Origin: Paraburkholderia acidicola
GTDB taxonomy: Bacteria; Pseudomonadota; Gammaproteobacteria; Burkholderiales; Burkholderiaceae
Direction: 5' to 3'
Assembly: GCF_002362315.1 (NCBI RefSeq)
Contig: NZ_MTZV01000002.1
Coordinates: 310,001 to 374,000, forward strand
DNA length: 64,000 bases
Shown: piece after piece, positions 17,501-23,616 of the stretch
Layout of the letters: the number at the start of each line of letters is the position of its first letter
Position numbering within the stretch: position 1 is the first letter of the stretch
Made by a program: the position numbers and the translations under genes
Notes under the pieces: generated by a model
Databases searched by the model: none
What the model was told of the DNA's origin: nothing
Seen by the model: the letters and a program-made list of their open reading frames with translations, nothing else

Positions 17501-18360
17501 TCAACGCCGCATCCACGACCGCGACCTCCCGCGGCGCCACCATTGGCGCCACGCTCACCGGTGGTGTCAATTCGGCCGGCGCAGTCGTCTCGCAGGGACG
17601 CACAACCAACAACACGAGCACGCAGGTTGTGCAGGCTTCTGGTTGCGGTGTCGCTAACGGGACGGATACGACGGCAACCGGGTTGTGCGCGGGCGCGGGC
17701 ACGATCGCCGGGGTCAATGGCGCGACCACCACGACCGTGGCCAATGGGGCGACCGCGTACGGTTCGCAATCGCTTGCTCAGGACGCGAATACGACCGCAA
17801 TCGGGTTCCGGGCGACCTCGCAGTACGCGGGTTCGGTTGCAATCGGCTACCAGGCCCAGGCCATCGCCGATCCGGCAACCGCTGTTGGCGCCAATTCGCT
17901 GGCCTCCGGCAACAACTCAGTGGCGCTAGGTGCAGGTGCGCAAGCCACGGCTCAGGGCGCGGTCGCGCTGGGTGCCAATTCCGTTGCGGACCAGGCCAAC
18001 ACCGTATCTGTCGGTTCGCCAGGCAACGAGCGTCGCATTACCAACGTGGCGCCGGGGATCAACCCAACCGATGCAGTCAACGTCTCCCAGTTGCAAGGCG
18101 TGCAGAGCAACGTCAACAACGTGGCGCGCGTGGCTTACGCAGGGATCGCCATGAGCATGGCACTGGCAGGCAACTATATGCCGACGCTCGAGCCTGGTGA
18201 ATTCGAACTCGGGGCCGGCGTGGGCGGGTACCAGGGCTACGGGGCACTCGCGATCAACCTCAAGCGTCTTTCCGATAACGGTCGCTGGTCATGGGGCGCT
18301 GGCGTTGCCACCACGGGAAATCAGGTGGGCTTCAATGCCGGGCTGGGATGGAAGTGGTGA
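14593..18360 (+). CDS. Trimeric autotransporter adhesin (YadA-like) with SLST-rich stalk
   Basis: A 1255-residue type Vc secreted adhesin. Order of domains: ESPR extended signal (1-32, begins MNKTYRTIWNEALGAWVAAS) and hydrophobic core to about 54; YadA-type head repeats about 118-217 (SIAIGSAAL, SVAIGAGS); neck RRITNVADGAAPQDAV about 245-265; a very long Ser/Thr stalk about 268-800 made of SLST motifs; second neck RLTNVAPGVNPTDAV near 828-845; short stalk; second head about 1052-1145; third neck; C-terminal YadA anchor about 1180-1255 ending in GLGWKW. It should trimerise, insert through BAM and bind host or plant surfaces. Stalk length is set by 129-bp DNA repeats, so it may vary between strains. 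The Fic gene next door is convergent. Confidence 0.95.
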   Translation: MNKTYRTIWNEALGAWVAASELDSARGKGKRSASVKLLVNLLLLGAAQASYAGVFTFSGGNGGGNCGFAGGTGPDGSRTYGAGAVPADGSGGFSSVAGCNANGANLSGVTLYGSYTTASGAAAVAFGMGALAGGFATSIGFQATASGSQSNAFGFNATASGTSSIAIGSAALSSQSSSTAIGPGASATGATATALGSGSRATYANSVAIGAGSVTGAAAPTGTGYLTGQAAPLSEVSVGSSTALRRITNVADGAAPQDAVTVSQLSTGMSTTTSSISSLSTSASTGISSLSTGVSSLSTSTSTGIASLSTSTSTGITSLSTGLSTTNSKVTSLSTSTSSGISSLSTSASTGITSLSTGLSTTNSNVTSLSTSTSSGISSLSTGVSSLSTSASTGITSLSTGLSTTNSNVTSLSTSTSSGISSLSTGVSSLSTSTSTGITSLSTGLSTTNSNVTSLSTSTSSGISSLSTGVSSLSTSTSTGITSLSTGLSTTNSNVTSLSTSTSSGISSLSTGVSSLSTSTSTGINSLSTGLSTTNSNVTSLSTSTSSGIGSLSTGVNSLSTSTSTGITSLSTGLSTTNSNVTSLSTSTSSGIGSLSTGVSSLSTSTSTGITSLSTGLSTTNSHVTSLSTSTSTGINSLSTGVSSLSTSTSTGITSLSTGLSTTNSNVTSLSSSTSTGISSLSTGVNSLSTSTSTGIASLSSSTSTGISSLSTSTSTGITSLSTGLSTTNSNVSSLSTGLSTTTSSIGSLSTSTSTGISTLTNNVTSLSTGLSTTSSTVTSLSTLTSTSIGSLSTGIISLSTGVANSVQYDDPSHSSVTLGGVGATTPVRLTNVAPGVNPTDAVNVSQVSSLSTSVAFAINSLSTGLSTTNSNVGSLSTSTSTGINSLSTSSSTGISSLSTSITSLSTGVSNAIGSLSSSTSTSIGSLSTGVNSLSTTVSTGLSTISSAIASGAGGNGVVLSSLSTSLAPINAASTTATSRGATIGATLTGGVNSAGAVVSQGRTTNNTSTQVVQASGCGVANGTDTTATGLCAGAGTIAGVNGATTTTVANGATAYGSQSLAQDANTTAIGFRATSQYAGSVAIGYQAQAIADPATAVGANSLASGNNSVALGAGAQATAQGAVALGANSVADQANTVSVGSPGNERRITNVAPGINPTDAVNVSQLQGVQSNVNNVARVAYAGIAMSMALAGNYMPTLEPGEFELGAGVGGYQGYGALAINLKRLSDNGRWSWGAGVATTGNQVGFNAGLGWKW
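15643..16674 (+). repeat. Eight tandem 129-bp (43-codon) repeats in the adhesin stalk
   Basis: Unit boundaries taken at the GGYATCAMC motif fall at 15643, 15772, 15901, 16030, 16159, 16288, 16417 and 16546, with the next at 16675: exactly 129 bp each. Units differ mostly at third codon positions. Each encodes SLST motifs spaced 11, 14, 11 and 7 residues. Confidence 0.92.
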
Positions 18361-18447
18361 GGTTTGTGTAGGGCGTACCGGTGGGCATCGGCTGATGGGT
18401 TGCGATGCTCGCCGGTTGCGAGAATTGGCGCAGGCAGCGAACCCGCA

Positions 18448-19593
18448 CTACACAGTTGCTGTCGACACAGGGCGCGGCGTTTCACCTTTAAGCACCTGCA
18501 TCAACCTCGGATTGATGAACAACTTTTCCCGACCTACCTGTAGCTCGACCAGGATGTCCAGTCTGGCAAGTTCCTTGAGCAGTTTAGAAGCGGTTGCGCG
18601 TTGAGCGATCCCGGCATCGACGACGTTGGAGATTCGACAATAAGGCTGAGCAAAGATTATTTCGACAAGCTCACGACTGTACCCGCCCGGCATTGCTTTT
18701 CGCAGCATGTCCGCGGTCGTCTGCATCAGGGTTTTGATTTCATGAATGCGTTCAGTTGTCCACTGTGCGGTACTTTCGACTGCGGCCAACATGTACAGAA
18801 TCCACTCTTCCCAGGCACCGTCCGTCGTTACTTTTAATAGCAGGCGGTAGTAATCCGTTTTGTTCGAAATGATGTATCGGCTCAGGTAGAGAATCGGCTG
18901 ATCGAGCAGGCCTTTTTCCACCAGAAACAGCAGATTGAGAACGCGGCCAGTACGGCCGTTCCCATCGGTGAACGGATGAATTGCCTCGAACTGGTAGTGC
19001 ATGATTGCCAGACGGATCAGAGGGTCGATCTCGTCATGATCATGCAGAAACCGCTCCCAATTCGATAGCAGATCACGGACAGCGTTTTCGCCTTGCGGGG
19101 GCGTGTATACGACTTGCCGCGTGGCGTCGTTCATGAGTGCGACGCCAGGAACGCGTCGGATGTCCATCTCCACGCCCTTGATCGTCCTGCATACATCGAC
19201 GGCCGTGCTGGTTGTAATCGGCCGATCGCGCAAGGATTTATATCCCTGGTACAAGGCAGTTCGATAACGAAGCGCTTCCTTGGTAGCCGGATCGGCAGAT
19301 GCCTGGCCAGCCTCCTGTGCGTACTGAAAGAGTCGGTCTGTGGTCGTAACGATATTTTCGATCTCGGAGCTAGCTTGTGCTTCGAGCAACGGAATCGTAT
19401 TGATGAGCACGCTTTGCTGGGGGATCAGCTTGGCCGACTCCTTCAGCGTGGCTAGCTGTGCGCGGGCACCTATACAGGCCTTCAGGATTGCCTTGCTGTC
19501 GATCTCAGCACGCGGGGGCAATGCCGGGAGGTCGTTGTAAGGGGTTTGGGGATCGAAAGCGGTAGCCCGGGACGTGGATTGAGCTTCTGACAT
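18448..19593 (-). CDS. Fic-domain protein (AMPylase type, self-inhibited class II)
   Basis: A 381-residue Fic enzyme that transfers AMP (or another nucleotide part) to target proteins. The catalytic motif HPFTDGNGRTGR is complete, with His206. An N-terminal SSEIEN (75-80) matches the (S/T)xxxE(G/N) inhibitory helix, so the protein carries its own antitoxin-like lock (class II). A C-terminal winged-helix-like region (ISNVVDAGIAQRATASKLLKEL) resembles the HTH seen in many Fic proteins. ATG at 19593 is chosen; a GTG at 19620 is possible. No separate antitoxin gene is adjacent. Its upstream region holds an unusual repeat array, suggesting specific or self regulation. Confidence 0.92.
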   Translation of the reverse strand: MSEAQSTSRATAFDPQTPYNDLPALPPRAEIDSKAILKACIGARAQLATLKESAKLIPQQSVLINTIPLLEAQASSEIENIVTTTDRLFQYAQEAGQASADPATKEALRYRTALYQGYKSLRDRPITTSTAVDVCRTIKGVEMDIRRVPGVALMNDATRQVVYTPPQGENAVRDLLSNWERFLHDHDEIDPLIRLAIMHYQFEAIHPFTDGNGRTGRVLNLLFLVEKGLLDQPILYLSRYIISNKTDYYRLLLKVTTDGAWEEWILYMLAAVESTAQWTTERIHEIKTLMQTTADMLRKAMPGGYSRELVEIIFAQPYCRISNVVDAGIAQRATASKLLKELARLDILVELQVGREKLFINPRLMQVLKGETPRPVSTATV

Positions 19594-19774
19594 GTTCAAA
19601 TTCTCGGTAAATTTGGACACATCCTACACGCATTGGCACGATATGGTCATTTTTCTGGTTTCGATGCACACGTTTCATGGACATGTGCACGCAATGACCA
19701 TATTGGCCAAACATGTTCACAAAAGACCAAATCGTGAACACGTTATGATGACAGGTGCATCCAATGAACACGTC
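19589..19774. promoter_or_regulatory. Array of TGRACAYGTY-like boxes and a long inverted repeat upstream of fic
   Basis: Related 10-mers occur at 19589-19598 (minus, TGAACATGTC), 19614-19623 (TGGACACATC), 19665-19674 (TGCACACGTT), 19678-19687 (TGGACATGTG), 19710-19719 (minus, TGAACATGTT), 19735-19744 (TGAACACGTT) and 19765-19774 (TGAACACGTC). In addition ATATGGTCAT (19641-19650) is the exact inverse of ATGACCATAT (19694-19703). No ORF explains this. Likely operator region of the fic promoter. Confidence 0.6.
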
Positions 19775-19865
19775 TAACCGAGGTATGCCGAGCAGCGCGG
19801 GATTTCAATCGAGGGGAATGTCGCCCGGTACGATCGGATCCGGTTACGCCACGGCTAACGAAATC

Positions 19866-19908
19866 GGAAAAAGAAAAAAGGACTTACGGCGCTAACCAGT
19901 AAGTCCTT
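19866..19908 (-). terminator. Terminator of the tRNA-Pro transcript
   Basis: A 10-bp perfect stem AAGGACTTAC/GTAAGTCCTT (19878-19908) with a long T-rich tract on the minus strand, 20 bp beyond the 3' end of the tRNA gene. Confidence 0.85.
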
Positions 19909-19927
19909 ATCCTTGCTGCTTTTTTCG

Positions 19928-20004
19928 TGGTCGGAGCGATAGGATTCGAACCTACGACCCTCTGATCCCAAATCAGATGCGCTACCAGGCTGCGCTACGC
20001 TCCG
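19928..20004 (-). tRNA. tRNA-Pro (anticodon TGG)
   Basis: 77 nt including encoded CCA. Acceptor CGGAGCG/CGCTCCG, discriminator A, D-arm GCGC/GCGC, anticodon stem TCTGA/TCAGA with loop TTTGGGA (anticodon TGG), T-loop TTCGAAT. Closely follows the standard proline tRNA. Confidence 0.97.
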
Positions 20005-20176
20005 ACGAAGACAGCGATTCTAGCTGGCTTTCCGTCACGCGGTCAACTTTATGCTGCGATACCGTCTTCTGCCGCTAGCGGAAAGAGCTATCGACGGACA
20101 TAGGTGCCGACTCCCGGTCCACAATCACCTCGCCGGGCACACCCCAAACACAACACCCCAAACAGCGAGACAACCC

Positions 20177-20650
20177 ATGAACCTGATCCTCTGGCGCCAC
20201 GCCGAAGCCGAAGACATCGCAGCCAGCGACCTCGCCCGTCAACTGACCGCACGCGGCCGCAAGCAGGCACAAACCGTCGGCAAGTGGCTACGCGCACGCA
20301 TCGACGCTGACGCATTGATACTCGTCAGTCCCGCCGTACGAACCGTGCAGACCGCCGAGTCACTGTCGGACCAGTATCGCGTCGTGCGCGAGATCGCTCC
20401 CGACGCAAGCGCCGATGCCGTCCTCGCCGATGCCGTCCTCGCCGCAGCCGGCTGGCCGAACGGCATCGCGCAAACGGTGGTGATAGTCGGCCATCAACCA
20501 ACGCTCGGTCACGTCGCCGCCCGGTTGCTCGCCCACAGCGGCGCAAGCTGGCCGGTGAAGAAAGCCGGCGTATGGTGGTTCGAAAGCCGCGAGCGCGCCG
20601 GCGACGAACAGGCTGTGCTGCGTGCAGCGATATCGCCCGAGCTGATCTAA
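20177..20650 (+). CDS. sixA: Phosphohistidine phosphatase SixA
   Basis: A 157-residue histidine-phosphatase-superfamily protein. The catalytic RHAEAE motif is at residues 7-12 with His8 as phospho-acceptor, and the second catalytic His is in IVGHQPTLG near 105. SixA removes phosphate from histidine on HPt domains or the nitrogen phosphotransferase system. ATG at 20177 gives the usual SixA start MNLILWRHAEAE. It precedes the acyltransferase gene by 213 bp and lies beside the polyphosphate genes, as in related genomes. Confidence 0.88.
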   Translation: MNLILWRHAEAEDIAASDLARQLTARGRKQAQTVGKWLRARIDADALILVSPAVRTVQTAESLSDQYRVVREIAPDASADAVLADAVLAAAGWPNGIAQTVVIVGHQPTLGHVAARLLAHSGASWPVKKAGVWWFESRERAGDEQAVLRAAISPELI

Positions 20651-20760
20651 AGGTCTAAAGATCCAAGCGCCGTAGCCACACCCCGAAGGTGTCGTCGCCG
20701 AACAACGGACACACCCGGCACAACCGCCCGTAACACAACCCACACGTCAACCTTACGGCA

Positions 20761-20800
20761 CGTCATTGAATCGTCATCGCTTTGCCATGCGAGCGTCATT
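20761..20800 (+). promoter_or_regulatory. Pho-box array upstream of the OlsB-like gene
   Basis: Four 7-bp elements spaced 11 bp: CGTCATT (20761), CGTCATC (20772), TGCCATG (20783) and CGTCATT (20794). This is the 7+4 direct-repeat layout of PhoB sites (CTGTCAT-N4), about 65 bp before the ATG at 20864. Predicts induction when phosphate is scarce. Confidence 0.7.
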
Positions 20801-20863
20801 ACCGATTACTACATTGGCGAAAAAGTACATAAACACAAACCCTTTTTCGACCAGGAACGCCAC

Positions 20864-21685
20864 ATGCGAGAACTGCCGACGCCTACCCTGCCCCTCGCTT
20901 CGATCCTCTCGCTCAAGCGCCGCCGTCGTCTGCCGCGCGCATCAGAAACCGTCACCGCGCAGCATCGTCTGCAAGTCGCCTGGGCGCGCAGCGACGAGGA
21001 GCTTCGTGAAGCGCAGCGTCTGCGGTATCGCGTCTTCGCCGAAGAAATGGGCGCACAGCTGACCGGCCCCGCCGGTCTCGATGTCGATTCGTTCGATGCG
21101 TACTGCGATCATCTGCTCGTGCGCGATCTCGATACGCTGAAGGTGGTCGGTACGTATCGTGTGTTGCCGCCGCATCAGGCTGCGCGCATCGGGCGGCTGT
21201 ATGCAGAAAGCGAATTCGACGTATCGCGTCTCACGCATCTGCGCTCGAAGATGGTCGAGGTCGGTCGTTCATGCGTCCACCCCGACTACCGCAGCGGCTC
21301 GGTGATCATGTCGCTGTGGGCGGGCCTCGGCGCGTACATGCAGCAGAACGGCTACGAAACGATGCTCGGCTGCGCGAGCGTGGCGATGGCCGATGGCGGT
21401 CACTTCGCGGCGAACCTCTACTGTTCGCTGCGCGACAACTCGCTGACCGCGCCCGAATACCGCGCGTTCCCGCATACGCCGCTGCCCATCGATGAACTGC
21501 AGACCGGCACCGAGGTCGCGGCACCGCTGCTGATCAAGGGTTATCTGCGGCTCGGCGCGAAGATCTGCGGTGCGCCCGCCTGGGACCCCGACTTCAATAC
21601 CGCCGACTTCCTCACGCTGTTCCGTCTGTCTGACATCAACGCCCGCTACGCACGCCATTTCCTCGGCGACGAACTGACGCGCTGA
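20864..21685 (+). CDS. GNAT N-acyltransferase, OlsB-like (ornithine lipid synthesis)
   Basis: A 273-residue acyltransferase of the OlsB/hemolysin-like GNAT family, which acylates ornithine with a 3-hydroxyacyl chain to form lyso-ornithine lipid, a phosphorus-free membrane lipid. Motifs: RLRYRVFAEEMG near 48-59, DxxDxYCDHLLV near 74-86, VEVGRSCVHPDYR near 131-143. There is no signal peptide; it should be peripheral at the inner membrane. Pho boxes upstream and polyphosphate genes downstream fit a role in membrane remodelling under phosphate limitation. No O-acyltransferase (OlsA) gene is next to it. OlsB is the best guess but other acyl substrates are possible. Confidence 0.78.
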   Translation: MRELPTPTLPLASILSLKRRRRLPRASETVTAQHRLQVAWARSDEELREAQRLRYRVFAEEMGAQLTGPAGLDVDSFDAYCDHLLVRDLDTLKVVGTYRVLPPHQAARIGRLYAESEFDVSRLTHLRSKMVEVGRSCVHPDYRSGSVIMSLWAGLGAYMQQNGYETMLGCASVAMADGGHFAANLYCSLRDNSLTAPEYRAFPHTPLPIDELQTGTEVAAPLLIKGYLRLGAKICGAPAWDPDFNTADFLTLFRLSDINARYARHFLGDELTR

Positions 21686-21730
21686 TCGCTCAGCTCAAAC
21701 GTCTACGGCATGCGCTATGCATGCCGCTAA

Positions 21731-21771
21731 AACAAGAAGCCCGACGAGAAAAACTCGTCGGGCTTCTTGTT
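21731..21771. terminator. Bidirectional terminator between the OlsB-like gene and ppx
   Basis: An 18-bp perfect stem (21731-21748 with 21754-21771) around a five-A loop, containing AAGCCCGACGAG, in the gap between convergent genes. A/T flanks allow function both ways. Confidence 0.92.
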
Positions 21772-21824
21772 TGATTCGAAATCCAATCGCCAGCTTCACC
21801 GCATCCGGTAAAGCGCAACGCAGC

Positions 21825-23438
21825 CTATTCGTCCTTGTCGGTATACACGACGCGATACGGTATCCCGACCTTCTCCCACTCGGCGGCTTCCTGGATCAGG
21901 CTGTAATCGGTCAACGGATTGTTCTCGACCCATTCGTTCGGTAAACGCACTTCGTAGCCGCCACCCACCTGGGCCACGAGAATACCGGGCAATCCGACAT
22001 CGGCACGGCGACGGCACAGCAGCGACGCAAGGCGCAGGCAGAACAGCAACGGCCATTCGACATCGCGTGTCTGCGACAGCTTGCCGAGCTTGCCCGCATG
22101 CCCGAGCACGAGTGCGGCGAGCCGCGCCTGGTCGGTACGCGAGAAACCCGGCATATCGGCATTGCTCGCGATATACGCGGAATGCTTGTGATACGCGCTG
22201 TGCGAGATCGACAGACCGATCTCATGCAACGCGGCTGCCCAGCCGAGAAACATGCGGTTCTCCGCACGCCGTTCCTCATCGGGCTCTTCGAGCTGATCGT
22301 AGAAGCGCACCGCCAGTTCGCCGATGCGGGCCGCCTGCGCCCGGTCGATCCCGTAGCGCCGCATGAAGCCTTCCACCGTCAGCGTGCGCATGTCTTCGTG
22401 CTGCGACCGTCCGAGCAGGTCGTACAGCACGCCGAGTCGCAAGGCGCCGTCCGTCGTATCGACGTAATCGATGCCGAGTTCGTCGAACACCGCGAGCATG
22501 ATCGACAGGCCGCCCGCGAGTACCGGCACGCGGTCCGACTTGAGCGCAACGAGTTTCAGGCGGTTGACGTTCTCCGCCTTGATCAGCGCGCGTTTGAGCC
22601 GCTCCAGGCCGCCGCGCGAAATGCCGTGCGTGATGCCCGGATCGTTGAAACCGTTCGCTTCGACCAGTTCGGCGAGCGCCCGCGCGGTACCGGACGAGCC
22701 AATCGCCTGTTCCCAGCCGGTCTTGCGATATTCACTGGAAATAATCTGGATTTCGCGAGTGGCCGCGAGTTCGGCCTGGCGCATCGTGTATTCGTCTACG
22801 TTGCCCGCGGGGAAAAACGCCCGGCTATGGCTCACGCAACCGATATACAGGCTCTCCATCTTGATCGGCGTGTAATGCGAGCCAATGATGAATTCCGTCG
22901 AGCCCCCGCCGATATCCACCACGAGCCGTTTGCCCGCACTGGCCGGCACGGAATGAGCGGCGCCGGCGTAGATCAGCCGCGCTTCTTCGCGTCCGGCGAT
23001 CACTTCAATCGGAAAACCGAGCGCCGCCTGGGCCTCGACAAGGAATTCGCCGGCGTTCTTGGCGACGCGCAGCGTATTGGTGGCGACGGCGCGCACGTGG
23101 TCGGGATGGAAGTCGCGCAGCCGTTCGCCGAAGCGTTTCAGCGCGTCCCAGCCCCGCACCTGCGACGCGCGATCGAGCAGTTTGTCGCGGGCGAGCCCGG
23201 CGGCAAGGCGCACCGACTCGCGCAGCGCATCGACCTGATAGATCTGGCTACCGGCCTCGGTTTCCTCGACCCGGCCGACAATCAGCCGGAAACTGTTCGA
23301 ACCGAGATCGACAGCGGCGAGGAGCTTCGGGGTGGGGTTGACCATCGATTGTGCGGACTCCATGCGCGCGAGCGCCGCCATCTGACCGGCTGTGGCGCTG
23401 TTTAAAGACGCCATTCTAAGCGTACTGGACCTCGCCAT
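21825..23438 (-). CDS. ppx: Exopolyphosphatase (Ppx/GppA family)
   Basis: A protein of up to 537 residues that hydrolyses terminal phosphates of polyphosphate (and possibly pppGpp). Actin-like phosphate loops are present: AAVDLGSNSFRLIVG near 41-55 and VVDIGGGSTEFI near 172-183; a C-terminal HD-like helical part follows, with AALHEIGLSISH. ATG at 23438 has GGAA upstream, but inner starts at M9, M20, M26 or M32 would also keep the domains, and M32 is closest to the family start. It is divergent from ppk1 with about 180 bp between starts, the enzyme that makes its substrate. Confidence 0.93.
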   Translation of the reverse strand: MARSSTLRMASLNSATAGQMAALARMESAQSMVNPTPKLLAAVDLGSNSFRLIVGRVEETEAGSQIYQVDALRESVRLAAGLARDKLLDRASQVRGWDALKRFGERLRDFHPDHVRAVATNTLRVAKNAGEFLVEAQAALGFPIEVIAGREEARLIYAGAAHSVPASAGKRLVVDIGGGSTEFIIGSHYTPIKMESLYIGCVSHSRAFFPAGNVDEYTMRQAELAATREIQIISSEYRKTGWEQAIGSSGTARALAELVEANGFNDPGITHGISRGGLERLKRALIKAENVNRLKLVALKSDRVPVLAGGLSIMLAVFDELGIDYVDTTDGALRLGVLYDLLGRSQHEDMRTLTVEGFMRRYGIDRAQAARIGELAVRFYDQLEEPDEERRAENRMFLGWAAALHEIGLSISHSAYHKHSAYIASNADMPGFSRTDQARLAALVLGHAGKLGKLSQTRDVEWPLLFCLRLASLLCRRRADVGLPGILVAQVGGGYEVRLPNEWVENNPLTDYSLIQEAAEWEKVGIPYRVVYTDKDE

Positions 23439-23536
23439 GTCATCGTTCCGTATTGTGCGTCCTTCATGGTCCCATACGCACTGCGTCGTATTTACGACAG
23501 AGCACGAATACAGCGTAAAATTCGTGACATTCCCGA

Positions 23537-23554
23537 TGTCATGATAGTTTCATC
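23537..23554 (+). promoter_or_regulatory. Possible single Pho box upstream of ppk1
   Basis: TGTCATG-ATAG-TTTCATC has the 7+4+7 spacing of a PhoB site and lies in the ppx-ppk1 intergenic region, 63 bp before the ppk1 ATG. Weaker than the array at 20761. Confidence 0.4.
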
Positions 23555-23616
23555 GTTCTGTGAGAGTTTCCGAGCGTCCTATCAAACCCCTCCCTGATCT
23601 TCCATTCTCGCTGCCG

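Noticed and set aside
15264..17744. An 826-codon open frame on the minus strand
   Set aside because: It runs opposite the adhesin stalk. The repeated TCG/ACG/AGC codons of the SLST repeats lack stops in the complement, so the frame is a by-product; the translation is a Val/Asp/Leu low-complexity chain with no known pattern.
18448..19593. Toxin-antitoxin pair built on the Fic gene
   Set aside because: No small antitoxin gene is adjacent, and the inhibitory helix is inside the protein.
22098..23405. A 435-codon frame opposite ppx
   Set aside because: Antisense shadow of ppx, which has actin-like phosphate motifs.
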